Part shown: in pieces, positions 45,343 to 53,502 of the stretch
Layout of the letters: every line of letters begins with the position of its first letter
Numbering within the stretch: the first letter of the stretch is position 1
NCBI GenBank assembly: GCA_020445605.1
Contig: JAGRGH010000040.1
Coordinates: forward strand, 112,646 to 176,645
From: Chromatiales bacterium
GTDB lineage: Bacteria; Pseudomonadota; Gammaproteobacteria; JAGRGH01
Direction of reading: 5' to 3'
Length of the DNA: 64,000 nt
Program-made: the position numbers and the translations under genes
The notes under the pieces: model-generated
Seen by the model: only the letters and a program-made list of their open reading frames with translations
Databases searched by the model: none
What the model was told of the DNA's origin: nothing

Positions 45343-45430
45343 GGCTTGAGCCCAGGTAGATGTGAGGTTGGTTCGTCGGTTCGCGGCATGCTCATTGAGT
45401 CGGCAGCGATTGTCGCGGGTTGTCGCAAGC

Positions 45431-46333
45431 TCATAGATACCAACCGACCGAAAGGTCCAGGTAGTTGTCGTCGCTGTCTGGCGAGAGCGTAAGGCCGCCG
45501 GGGGTCTTGATGCTGGAGCTGCGGCTGTTGGTGAGCGTGATCCCCACGTGGAACGTGTCGGCGTAGTAGGTCATTCCAAGCGCAGCGCTGCGCAGGTCCT
45601 GGCCGATCGCCGTTTTCGATTCGGAATACGACGCACTGAGGGCGAATCGCGGGTCTGCCTGCCAGCCCACGGCGGTCGAGAGCGTGTCCTTGGGAAACGC
45701 GGCAACCGTGTATGCCGGATTCGGTGGCAACCGGCGCCTGCTCAGAAAGGCCGTCGCCACGGCCTGGGCGAGCGCGGCCGGGTCATTGGTGTAGTCGTAG
45801 TCCGTGTACGAGGCGTAGACATAGACGCTCTCGCTGAGATTCTGTGTCAGACCGATCGCATAGTGACTCTGCCGGGGCAGGCGGGCGAGCAGGCTGGCCG
45901 GAAGGTTGCGAGTGGTATCCGGCGCGTAGTCCATCTCGCCGTAATCAAGATTCAATGCCGTCGTGAGCTTTGAACCCCAAAGCGGGTTCAGGCTCAACGA
46001 TGCCGACGCCTCCAGTCCGTCCATTCTGAAGACGTCGTCGTCAATGCGACTGGCCGTCGCCCCGACCGAAACGACATCGTTGATCTGCCAGTCGAGCCCA
46101 GCGCTGAGCGACTGCATACTCACATCGCCACCGCTCACCCCCTGAAACACACCCGCCCTGAAAATCAACGGCAGGTCACCCATGGGCGAATCGAAGTCGA
46201 GCCCGCGCGAATAGTAACTGTCGCCGCCTGAGCCCAGGCTCAGGTAGAGGTTGGCCGCAGGCGACGGGTTGGCCACCAGCCAGGCGGTGAACGCCAGCAG
46301 GAGATGGGGCAACAGGTGGCGGTTCTGATGCAT
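45431..46333 (-). CDS. Outer-membrane beta-barrel-like protein
   Basis: A 300-residue protein: signal peptide (HLLLAFTAWLVANPSPAA), then alternating amphipathic strands with aromatic belts (LYLSLGSGGDSYYSRGLDF, SLSAGLDWQINDVVSVGATA, LTTALNLDYGEMDYAP, HYAIGLTQNLSESVYVYASY, TLSTAVGWQADPRFALSASY, LDLSVGWYL). The terminal residues form a barrel-like last strand. About 12 strands are visible. It resembles autotransporter-type or porin-like barrels in general, not a specific family. Divergent from the ankyrin-thioredoxin gene. Confidence 0.72.
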   Translation of the reverse strand: MHQNRHLLPHLLLAFTAWLVANPSPAANLYLSLGSGGDSYYSRGLDFDSPMGDLPLIFRAGVFQGVSGGDVSMQSLSAGLDWQINDVVSVGATASRIDDDVFRMDGLEASASLSLNPLWGSKLTTALNLDYGEMDYAPDTTRNLPASLLARLPRQSHYAIGLTQNLSESVYVYASYTDYDYTNDPAALAQAVATAFLSRRRLPPNPAYTVAAFPKDTLSTAVGWQADPRFALSASYSESKTAIGQDLRSAALGMTYYADTFHVGITLTNSRSSSIKTPGGLTLSPDSDDNYLDLSVGWYL

Positions 46334-46639
46334 GCAGCGCGAACGATCTGACCGAGCTCGCCAGATTTAATCCCGCGCCCCAGGCCCTGTCAACGTGGTC
46401 GTTTGGCTTGCATCGTGACATCGCCAAACAAACAGACGTCGCGGCCTGCATCGACCGGTTGACCCTGCCCCGAGCCGCTCCGCGGTCGATTGCAGGCTGG
46501 GCCATACGCCGGGCTGCAACCCTCTGAAATGGTTGCGTCTACAAAATAAGAAGATGTTTTGGAACTGTTTCCGTTAAGACTCTTTCGGCGCTATGGCAAA
46601 GACTTCGTGCATGAACCTTGAATCACGCGGAGTCCAACG
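46334..46639. promoter_or_regulatory. Divergent intergenic region with long inverted repeat
   Basis: Holds the promoters of both flanking genes. An inverted repeat, GCCTGCATCGACCG (46444-46457) with CGGTCGATTGCAGGC (46483-46497), has 14-bp arms with one bulge. A shorter one, GCAACC..GGTTGC, follows, then an AT-rich stretch (46540-46580) near the plus-strand start. The big repeat could be an operator or a transcript hairpin. Confidence 0.45.
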
Positions 46640-48208
46640 ATGAATACCACGAGCATTCTCGCTTCCGGCCGGATCGGCACTCGAACACTGTTGCTGGTCC
46701 TGGGGCTGTCGATCGCCCCGGTCGCCTTCGGGTCCACCGATGGGTCGCCCCTGCATGACGCCGTCCGAACGGGCGACCTGGCCACGCTTCGTTCGGTTGT
46801 CGCCGCCGGCGAGAACCCCAACCCCCGCGACAACGCCGGTCGCACGGCGCTGAGTTTCGCGGTCGAAACCGGGAACGAGCAGGCCGTGCGGATGCTTCTG
46901 GACGCCGGTGCCTCGCCTGACATCAACGACTTTCTCGGTCGTGCGCCGCTGCACCACGCCGTGGGCGTAACCATCGGGATTGCGCGGCAGCTGCTGGCGG
47001 CCCGTGCCGACGTCGACATCCGCAACTCCGGCGGCGTCACGCCGCTGATGCAGGCGGCCGGCGCGGGCCGTCGCGACGTCGTGCGCCTGCTCCTGAAGGC
47101 CGGGGCACGGGTCGACTTTCGTGATTACCAGGGCAACACCGCCGAAGACTGGGCCAGGCGCGGTCAGGACGCAGAACTGGCGACGCTGCTGTCGGTTCGC
47201 ATCCAGTCCGTCCAGGCGCCGGGTGCGCTTCCTGCCGGCGATGAAAATTTCGCCGAGGACGTTTTCACCGATGTGCATTTTCCGCTGTGGTTCGAGCCGA
47301 GTTTCCTGGATCTGCGCGAGGACCTCGCCACGGCGACCGAGCGCGGCAAGACGGGGCTGCTGGTTTTTCTGAGCACGCGTCGCTGCAGCTACTGCAAGGC
47401 GTTCATCGACAAGGTGCTCGAAATTCCGGACGTCCGCAGGCGTGTGCAGTCGGCATTCGATGTCGTTGGTCTGGAGATCATGGACGACAGTCCGATGATC
47501 GACCCCGAGGGCAACCGGTCTTCCGTGCGGGACTACGCAACGGCAAACGAGGCCGCGTTCACGCCCACGCTGATCTTCTACGGCGCACAAGGGCGTCGCA
47601 TGCTCAAGATCGTCGGCTACTATCCGGCGGAACGCTTCCGCGAGGTGCTCGACTATCTGGAGGGCGGACACTACGACCGCGAACCTTTGCGCCAGTATCT
47701 GGCGCGTGTTGAAGCCACCCCGCTTCCCGCGCCGACACCGATCATCCGCGACGACGAGCTGTTCGAGCGCCCACCGCACATGCTCGATCGCACGGCCTTC
47801 GCGGCGGAGCGTCCGCTCGTGGTGGTTTTCGAGTCTCCGGGCTGCGAGGCCTGCCAGCGCTTGCACGAGCGCGTTCTGTCAGACCGGTCGGTACGGCGCC
47901 TGATGACGGAGTTCGACAGCATTCAGCTGGATGCGACCGACACAGTCAGTCGCATCCGCACACCGGACGGCGGCTTGATGAGTCCGGCGCAGTGGTATGA
48001 GGCGCTGGGGCTCTCGTACAGTCCGGCCATCCTGTTTTTCGACCGCGACGGGCAGGAGGCCATGCGACTGGATTCCGAAACCCAGCGTTTCCGCATGGAA
48101 GGTACGCTGCAACTCGTGCTCGAAGGCGGTCACAAGCAGGACGCGCAACTGCAACGCTGGCGCTGGAAGAAGGCCGTACAGGTGTTCGACCAGAGCGCGC
48201 AGCGCTGA
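46640..48208 (+). CDS. Exported ankyrin-repeat protein fused to two thioredoxin-like domains
   Basis: A 522-residue protein. Signal peptide (LLLVLGLSIAPVAFGS), four to five ankyrin repeats (about 35-185: SPLHDAVRTGDLATLRSVVA, GRTALSFAVETGNEQAVRML and on), then two thioredoxin-like domains: first with STRRCSYCKAF (C-x-x-C about residue 251), second with ESPGCEACQRLH (about 401). Each has the cis-Pro region (AFTPTLIFYG; YSPAILFFD). The thioredoxin parts resemble SoxW/DsbD-type periplasmic thiol-redox domains. Probable role: thiol-disulfide exchange on periplasmic proteins, with ankyrin repeats as the docking part. Its presence with soxYZ in the window makes a sulfur-oxidation link possible but unproven. 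Confidence 0.85.
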   Translation: MNTTSILASGRIGTRTLLLVLGLSIAPVAFGSTDGSPLHDAVRTGDLATLRSVVAAGENPNPRDNAGRTALSFAVETGNEQAVRMLLDAGASPDINDFLGRAPLHHAVGVTIGIARQLLAARADVDIRNSGGVTPLMQAAGAGRRDVVRLLLKAGARVDFRDYQGNTAEDWARRGQDAELATLLSVRIQSVQAPGALPAGDENFAEDVFTDVHFPLWFEPSFLDLREDLATATERGKTGLLVFLSTRRCSYCKAFIDKVLEIPDVRRRVQSAFDVVGLEIMDDSPMIDPEGNRSSVRDYATANEAAFTPTLIFYGAQGRRMLKIVGYYPAERFREVLDYLEGGHYDREPLRQYLARVEATPLPAPTPIIRDDELFERPPHMLDRTAFAAERPLVVVFESPGCEACQRLHERVLSDRSVRRLMTEFDSIQLDATDTVSRIRTPDGGLMSPAQWYEALGLSYSPAILFFDRDGQEAMRLDSETQRFRMEGTLQLVLEGGHKQDAQLQRWRWKKAVQVFDQSAQR

Positions 48209-48324
48209 TCCGACAGGCCCCGGAGCATTGGTCGTTTCAACCGCCGGCCAGGGCATGGCGTACGGCGCCACCTCAGGTGACCCGTAAACACGAATGCGGT
48301 AGCCTTGCCGCTCGCTCGATATAA

Positions 48325-48478
48325 AGGAAACTCTGATCAATTCAGAGTTTCCCGTGGCACAGGGACGTGCCACCATTTTCAATGTGCGCAAGCCATTGAA
48401 AATGTATGAAAACGAAAAACCGCGCTTTTTCGTTTTCGTCGCTCTGTTAATCTAGGATGGATTAATCAGAGCTTCCTA
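48325..48478 (+). repeat. Repeat R1, copy C
   Basis: Full-length R1 with AAGGAAACTCTGATCAATTC left end, GTGGCAC/GTGCCAC and CATTTTCAATG hairpins, CGAAAAACCGCGCTTTTTCG stem and GGATTAATCAGAGCTTCCTA right end. It ends 20 bp before ATG 48499. The rest of the 48209-48498 gap shows nothing else. Confidence 0.88.
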
Positions 48479-48498
48479 AACAAGGGGGACCCAGCGCC

Positions 48499-49107
48499 AT
48501 GAACATCCTGAAATCATCCGCACGACTGTGTGCCGCGGCCGTTACGTTCTGCGCCGTCCTGCCGGTGTTCGCGGGGCCGGCCAACGGCGGCAACGGTGGC
48601 GCCGCCCTGATCATCTATGAGCCGACCTCGTTCGCCGTGCCTGCCTCCGGGGGTTACGTCCTTGTGGCCCTGGCGATGCTGCTTGCCGTGGTTGCGTTTC
48701 GCCTGCTGAAGCGCCCGACCGGCGAGCGTTCCGGCTTCTTCGTCATGGCGCTCGGCGTCACTGCGCTGGCGACGGGCTCCGGCGGCGTCAAGCTGATCAG
48801 CGACGCCCGTGCATCGCTCAACCTTTTGCTGGAGTTCAACTCCGGCGGGGCTTACCTTGTGCCGCCGTCCGACGTGCCGGTCTGCTGGACGGTCGAGAAT
48901 GCCGCGCAGGTGCCGCATGCGATCACATCGATCCAGGCCCAGTCCGGCTACATGATCGGCAGCTGTGTGAACGGCGGCGCACCGGTCGGACCGGCGATCA
49001 ACGGCGGGGCGGGCACCTATCGTGGAACCTGCGACGACAATCCGTCCACGAAGCTGCGCCCGGGCGACTTCTGCGACCTGCTCGCAGTGCCCGACGGCGA
49101 CAGGTGA
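48499..49107 (+). CDS. Sorting-motif paralogue 6 (distant copy)
   Basis: A 202-residue protein of the same family as the array at 16651-20119: signal peptide (1-26), GPANGGNGGAALIIYEPTSF, VPASGG plus helix (YVLVALAMLLAVVAFRLLKRP), second helix, GVKLISDA, and the four-Cys domain (PVCWTVEN, GSCVNGG, GTCDDNPS, GDFCDLLA). The motif reads VPASGG here, not VPT, and the sequence is the most divergent of the six, so this copy is old. R1 copy C ends 20 bp upstream and a terminator lies downstream. Confidence 0.8.
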   Translation: MNILKSSARLCAAAVTFCAVLPVFAGPANGGNGGAALIIYEPTSFAVPASGGYVLVALAMLLAVVAFRLLKRPTGERSGFFVMALGVTALATGSGGVKLISDARASLNLLLEFNSGGAYLVPPSDVPVCWTVENAAQVPHAITSIQAQSGYMIGSCVNGGAPVGPAINGGAGTYRGTCDDNPSTKLRPGDFCDLLAVPDGDR

Positions 49108-49171
49108 CGGCCGTTGCGCGTGGCCCGCTGGGGCCTGCCTGAATTGGCTGGTCTCGCTCCGGCCAGAAACG

Positions 49172-49198
49172 ACCCGGCCGCCGCGCCGGGTTTTTTCT
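49172..49198 (+). terminator. Rho-independent terminator of paralogue 6
   Basis: Stem ACCCGGC (49172-49178) with GCCGGGT (49185-49191) followed by a run of six T, 65 bp after the stop. Confidence 0.82.
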
Positions 49199-49270
49199 TT
49201 GTGCCGCGTGTTGGACAATCGCGCATGGCGCAAGCAGCCAGGGCATCGATCCGAGTCACCCGGCAAGTCC

Positions 49271-50719
49271 ATGACCTCCACGACTGACGAAACGCGGCCC
49301 GGTGTTGAACCGCTGTGCGTCGACATGGACGGGACCCTGGTGCAGACGGACCTTCTGTACGAGGCGCTGTTTTCCCTGCTGAAGTCGAGCCCGTCTTCGC
49401 TGTTCGCGTTGCCGGCGTGGCTGTACGGGGGCAAGGCCGCGCTCAAACACGAGATCGCCGCCCGCGTCGAGATCGACTACACGACGCTTCCCTATCAGCA
49501 GGAATTTCTCGAATACCTGCGTAACGAAAAGGCGCGCGGCCGGGAACTCGTTCTGGCAACGGCTGCAAATGCCACGCACGCAAATCGCGTCGCGGAACAC
49601 CTGGGCCTGTTCGACGCCGTGCTCGCGAGCGGTCCGGATGTCAACCTGTCGGGATCACGCAAGCTGGAAGCGATTCGCGCACAGTGTCCCGGCGGATTCT
49701 CCTACGCCGGCAACACATCCGCCGACGTGCCGATATGGGAGGCCGCCCGCGAAATCGTCGCCGTGAACCCGAGCCTTGCGGCCCGCGGTGCGCTGCACGG
49801 CTTCTCGCGACCGATCCGGACTTTCACAACCGAAAAGCGCAACGGTCTGCGAGCGTTTCCGACCGCGATCCGTCTGCATCAGTGGGTCAAGAACCTGCTG
49901 GTGTTTGTGCCGGTGATCACGGCACACCAGCTGCTCGCGCACGGCACGCTCGCCACGGCGGCCACGGCGTTTGTGGTGTTCGGACTCTGTACGGCAAGCG
50001 TCTATTTACTCAATGACCTGCTGGATCTGCGCGAAGACCGCCTGCATGCCACGAAACGGCTTCGTCCGATCGCGGCCGGCCTGCTGTCGATTCAGCATGC
50101 CGTGTTCTACCTGTTCGCTCTGCTGGTGCTGGCCTTCGTAGGCGCCTGGCTGTTGCTGCCGGCCGGGTTCCTGTTGGTACTGCTGATCTACTACCTCCTG
50201 ACCGTGGCGTACTCGCTCGCCCTGAAACGGCTCGCGCTGGTCGACATCATCACGCTTGCCGCGCTCTATACCCTGCGCATCATCGCCGGTGGCGTGGCGA
50301 CCGGAATCGAGCTGTCGTTCTGGCTGCTGGCGTTCTCGATGTTCCTGTTCACCAGTCTCGCGCTGGCAAAGCGGTATACGGAAATTGCCCGGCTGAGTGG
50401 GCAGCAGGCATTGTCCGCACCCGGGCGCGGTTATCGTGTCGGGGATCTGGCCGCGCTCATGCACTTCGGGGTCGCCAGCGCGCAGACCTCGGTGTTGATT
50501 CTCGCGCTGTACCTGAACAGCGAGGCTGTTTCGGCGCTTTACACCGAGCCGCGCTGGCTATGGCTGCTTTGCCCGATCGTGATGTACCTGACCGCCCGTA
50601 TCTGGTTGTTGGCGCACCGCGATGAGTTGAACGACGACCCCGTGCTGTTCGTGCTGCGCGATCGTCTCAGCCTCCTGCTCGGGGCGGCCGGGCTGGTGTT
50701 GGTCTGGCTTGGAAGCTGA
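49271..50719 (+). CDS. HAD hydrolase domain fused to UbiA-family prenyltransferase
   Basis: A 482-residue protein. Residues about 15-200 form a HAD phosphatase domain (CVDMDGTLVQTD, LATAANATHANRVAEHLG, GNTSADVPIW). From about 200 on, a UbiA membrane domain of eight or nine helices carries the first Asp-rich motif NDLLDLREDRLHATKRLRPI and the second, weaker one at AKRYTEIARLSG. This fusion is typical of a group of UbiA-family proteins related to decaprenyl-phosphate phosphoribose synthase. ATG 49271 starts the HAD domain. The role is probably transfer of a polyprenyl group to a sugar-phosphate-like acceptor with dephosphorylation by the HAD part; the substrate is uncertain. Confidence 0.87.
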   Translation: MTSTTDETRPGVEPLCVDMDGTLVQTDLLYEALFSLLKSSPSSLFALPAWLYGGKAALKHEIAARVEIDYTTLPYQQEFLEYLRNEKARGRELVLATAANATHANRVAEHLGLFDAVLASGPDVNLSGSRKLEAIRAQCPGGFSYAGNTSADVPIWEAAREIVAVNPSLAARGALHGFSRPIRTFTTEKRNGLRAFPTAIRLHQWVKNLLVFVPVITAHQLLAHGTLATAATAFVVFGLCTASVYLLNDLLDLREDRLHATKRLRPIAAGLLSIQHAVFYLFALLVLAFVGAWLLLPAGFLLVLLIYYLLTVAYSLALKRLALVDIITLAALYTLRIIAGGVATGIELSFWLLAFSMFLFTSLALAKRYTEIARLSGQQALSAPGRGYRVGDLAALMHFGVASAQTSVLILALYLNSEAVSALYTEPRWLWLLCPIVMYLTARIWLLAHRDELNDDPVLFVLRDRLSLLLGAAGLVLVWLGS

Positions 50720-50798
50720 CAGGGCCTGATGGAAACATCCTGAATGGGTCAGGCTGGAACGGTTTGCATTCGACACCAGCGATCGCGATCATGAACAC

Positions 50799-51857
50799 AT
50801 GACCGCATCCATGGAACAACCGGCCGACCGGATCAACGGCATCGGTCCGGTCACGCTGGCGCGCCTGAACGATTTCGATCTGTACTCCGTCGCCGACCTG
50901 CTGCGGGTCAGCGTGGCGCGGTTGCAGCAGATCGTTGATGATCTCGCTTCGGACGCCGAATCCTACAACTGGCAACGACAGGCCGAGCTGTTGCAGATCG
51001 AAGGCGTGACGCCGGCGATGTCTGTTGCGCTGATTGCCGCGGGCGCAGATTCAATCGAGCGGCTCGCCGGCATGGGCGTCGATCAGTTTCTCGAAGCGTC
51101 CTCAGCCGGCGATCTGCTTGTCGAGCCCGCGGAGCGCACGGCCTTTGGGATCCTTCGCGAGGCGACCCGGCTGCACCACACCGGCCTCGTACGCGGAACG
51201 CTGCTCGACACCGACAGTCATCCGGTCGCCGGTGCCGAAGTCAGCATCGCATCGGTGCGCGGTGTGACCGATGCGCGCGGGCGTTTCAATCTCGTCGGCA
51301 TTCCGGCCGCCGCCAGCCACATCCTGCTTGCCACGATGCCGGACGGTTCCGTTGCGCAGTTCACCGGGCCGTCAGTTTCGTTTGATCATCGCGCGATCAA
51401 TCTGCCGGTTTTTCGGATAGGCCCCGAAAGCCTCGCGGCCAGCGAACTCGATGAATACGACGGCGATGTGGTCGAACTCGCGCATCTTCTGCCGGTCACC
51501 TCCAAGACCTACTCCGAAGCGGACCTGCGCGAGGGTGACGTGCTCACCGTCCAGCGCCTGTACAGCGACGGCATCCATGCAAAGCTGTACTCCGAGTTTG
51601 TCGCCGTGAGTCGGGGCCGGCAGCTGGTGCGCACCTACAAGGTCCGGCTCGAGTCGCTCGGCGAGGGGCCGGTGAACTGGCACGATCGGTTCCTTTGCAA
51701 GCGGGGCGCATTGCAGCGCTCGCGAATCACAAGCCGTTCCATGCCGACCATGCGTCGCTTTCGTCGCCTGCTCAAGGCCCATCCCGAGGTCGCCGGCCCG
51801 GTGACCGACAATGATGATTTGCAGAACCGCATCGCGTTGTTCAACGCGACCGACTGA
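50799..51857 (+). CDS. Helix-hairpin-helix (DUF4332-like) and carboxypeptidase-regulatory-like domain protein
   Basis: A 352-residue cytosolic protein. Residues about 10-120 are helix-hairpin-helix units (INGIGPVTLARLNDFDLYSV, LQIEGVTPAMSVALIAAGAD) similar to DUF4332 helical modules. Residues about 128-200 form a beta-sandwich (RGTLLDTDSHPVAGAEVSIA, TDARGRFNLVGIPAAASHIL). The last 130 residues are unassigned. No signal peptide. An ATG at 50811 is an alternative start. It is followed 11 bp later by the cysteine-rich gene at 51869, so the two are probably co-transcribed. Function unknown. Confidence 0.78.
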   Translation: MTASMEQPADRINGIGPVTLARLNDFDLYSVADLLRVSVARLQQIVDDLASDAESYNWQRQAELLQIEGVTPAMSVALIAAGADSIERLAGMGVDQFLEASSAGDLLVEPAERTAFGILREATRLHHTGLVRGTLLDTDSHPVAGAEVSIASVRGVTDARGRFNLVGIPAAASHILLATMPDGSVAQFTGPSVSFDHRAINLPVFRIGPESLAASELDEYDGDVVELAHLLPVTSKTYSEADLREGDVLTVQRLYSDGIHAKLYSEFVAVSRGRQLVRTYKVRLESLGEGPVNWHDRFLCKRGALQRSRITSRSMPTMRRFRRLLKAHPEVAGPVTDNDDLQNRIALFNATD

Positions 51858-51868
51858 CGGAGTTCAGT

Positions 51869-52279
51869 ATGAGTGACGACGTCCACGGCTACCGATTTGT
51901 CAGCACCGGCGGTGACGAGTTGTGCGACGCACGCGAGGGTACGTACACGAGCCAGCCCGCGCGGCCGCATCCGAACTGCAACTGCTCGATCGAGTCGATC
52001 GATACCCAGTGCTATTCCATCACCTACAACGGCTGGCACCATGCCTTCGTTCCGGGTAACGGCACGCTCGAGATCACCTATCACATCGAATATGAGATCA
52101 CCTGCCATGACGGCAGCGGATATTCCGACGAAAAGACCGAAGACGTGGTCGTTCCGGATACCGACTACAAGGATGTCGTCGAAGGTCAGGCCGGCTGGGA
52201 AGCCGATCAGCTGCTGGATATCGAGGACGAGGCCGAAGAGTTCTGCAGGTGCGGTGAACCGCCTGCGAATATTTCCTAG
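51869..52279 (+). CDS. Small Cys-rich protein with phage-head-like HPNCNC motif
   Basis: A 136-residue acidic protein without a signal peptide. Near the N-terminus it reads FVSTGGDELCDAREGTY and RPHPNCNCSIESI, a pattern like the C-terminal end of phage Mu F-type minor head proteins (GD..C..C.G....HPNCRC). The rest is a beta-rich domain (TLEITYHIEYEITCHDGSGY) ending in an acidic segment with CRCGEP. Eight cysteines in all suggest metal binding. Its TAG stop coincides with the CTAG edge of an R2/R1 composite. It lies 11 bp after the 50799 gene. Phage origin is only a suggestion. Confidence 0.65.
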   Translation: MSDDVHGYRFVSTGGDELCDAREGTYTSQPARPHPNCNCSIESIDTQCYSITYNGWHHAFVPGNGTLEITYHIEYEITCHDGSGYSDEKTEDVVVPDTDYKDVVEGQAGWEADQLLDIEDEAEEFCRCGEPPANIS

Positions 52280-52395
52280 CAGGCGGTTGAAATTCTCAGG
52301 AAGCTCTGATCAATCCGTCCCGGATTGCCAGAGCAGCGAAAACGAAAAAGTGTCATTTTTTGTTTTCTTTCATTCTCAACGGCTTGCAGCCGTGG
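52276..52395 (-). repeat. Composite repeat: R2 left edge joined to inverted R1 (copy D, partial)
   Basis: CTAGCAGGCGGTTGAAA (52276-) is the R2 left end, cut after about 20 bp. It is joined to minus-strand R1 from AGGAAGCTCTGATCAATCC (52299-) through CGAAAAAGTGTCATTTTTTG to TCATTCTCAACGG; the R1 left part is missing. No gene is seen in 52396-52540. Confidence 0.75.
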
Positions 52396-52540
52396 AAGAA
52401 GTTCGAGAAAGCCCGCACGAAACACTCCGGACGTTCCGCGGTCGGAAATTCATTGTCGTCGGACGCCTGCATGCCGAGGACTATCGCAGGGCTGGCGATG
52501 CGAATCCGTACTTGACGGGACATGGGAGTCGCGCCGTCGG

Positions 52541-52864
52541 TCAGGACAGGGTCTGGATCCCGTGTTCGACATGGCCGCGATCATCCGTCCACTCGAGTTC
52601 GATGCGGTCACGGTCGCTGGCCTTGCGTAGCTCCAGTGCCAGGTAGGGATCGGCCGCGATGCCCCAGTTCCAGTCCGCGGAAAAGATCTCCGCGCCGTTA
52701 CGCCGGATGCGAAGTTCGCGGATGTAATGACGCGCAATTCGCGCACCCGTGACGGTGTCCTTTCGTGCGCCGGTCTCCATCGGGTGCGCAAGCAGCAGCC
52801 GCAGTTCGGCCGTGTCGCCGCGGCGTCTGATGCGGAGTTTGTAGGCGGGCTTTGTGTCGTTCAT
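52541..52864 (-). CDS. soxZ: Thiosulfate-oxidation carrier complex protein SoxZ
   Basis: A 107-residue SoxZ. Typical stretches are RIRRRGDTAELRLLLAHPME, TGARKDTVTGARIARHYIRE, ADPYLALELRKASDRDRIEL and WTDDRGH. SoxZ pairs with SoxY to form the carrier of sulfur intermediates in the periplasmic Sox pathway. No own signal peptide is seen, as usual: it travels with SoxY through Tat. It lies 24 bp after soxY. No soxA, B, C, D or X is present in the window. Confidence 0.93.
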   Translation of the reverse strand: MNDTKPAYKLRIRRRGDTAELRLLLAHPMETGARKDTVTGARIARHYIRELRIRRNGAEIFSADWNWGIAADPYLALELRKASDRDRIELEWTDDRGHVEHGIQTLS

Positions 52865-52888
52865 GGTGTTCTCCTGTGGTGTCTGCCT

Positions 52889-53350
52889 TCAGCTACAGCC
52901 GCCGGAGGTAACCGTTACCATGCGTTCGGCCATCAGGAATCCGCTGTCGAGCTCGGCGAGCGCGATCACACGCCCGGTGCCGCCCATCTTGATGCGCGTC
53001 TTGACCACCGGAGCCAGTTCGGCGGAGAGCGCGAAGCGGGCAACGCCGGGGTTCTGGTTTTTCTCCGAGAACAGGTACAGCGCACGAACCCCGTCGAGCG
53101 TGCAGCGGATTTTGACCGGCACGCTGCGACCGTTCTCAGCGATCGCCGGGGCGTCGATCTCGACGCGCGGGTCGGGCCGGGGCGCCACGTCGCCGGTCAC
53201 GGCGCGCATCGCGGCATCCAGGGATTCGGCCGCGAGCATCGTCTCGGTCGGTCCGGCGGTTGCGACCGGGGTGTACAGCAGGCCACCGAGACCCGGCAGG
53301 GTCAGGGCCAGCGAGCCGGCGGTGGTCTGAAGAAAGCTTCGGCGTTTCAT
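52889..53350 (-). CDS. soxY: Thiosulfate-oxidation carrier protein SoxY
   Basis: A 153-residue SoxY. A twin-arginine signal (MKRRSFLQTTAGSLALTLPG) is followed by the SoxY beta-sandwich (VEIDAPAIAENGRSVPVKIR, LYLFSEKNQNPGVARFALSA, VKTRIKMGGTGRVIALAELD). The C-terminal swinging arm carries the sulfur-binding cysteine in TSGGCS, where the usual end is GGCGG; here the last two glycines are replaced by a single Ser. The pathway intermediate binds to Cys 152. The operon is soxY-soxZ. A membrane-bound transcription factor is divergently encoded 152 bp away. Confidence 0.92.
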   Translation of the reverse strand: MKRRSFLQTTAGSLALTLPGLGGLLYTPVATAGPTETMLAAESLDAAMRAVTGDVAPRPDPRVEIDAPAIAENGRSVPVKIRCTLDGVRALYLFSEKNQNPGVARFALSAELAPVVKTRIKMGGTGRVIALAELDSGFLMAERMVTVTSGGCS

Positions 53351-53502
53351 GGCGGGTCTCCACTATGCTGTTCGTGAATCCGTTGTAGCGGCGAGCGCAC
53401 GCGCGGTCTTAACGAAACGCGACTGTATTCATCACTTTTCTTTCACGAAGTTGAAAATCAGACACTTAACAGACTCGCGCCCGTGCGGGCGCGCGGGGTC
53501 TC
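53351..53502. promoter_or_regulatory. Divergent soxYZ / regulator promoter region with leader hairpin
   Basis: AT-rich centre (about 53420-53470) with an inverted TTTCA..TGAAA (53438-53455 region) that could be an operator. Just before the regulator start, CGCGCCCG (53476-53483) and CGGGCGCG (53486-53493) form a perfect 8-bp hairpin ending 9 bases before ATG 53503. It would sit in the ribosome-binding region, and no clear Shine-Dalgarno is seen there. Confidence 0.5.
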
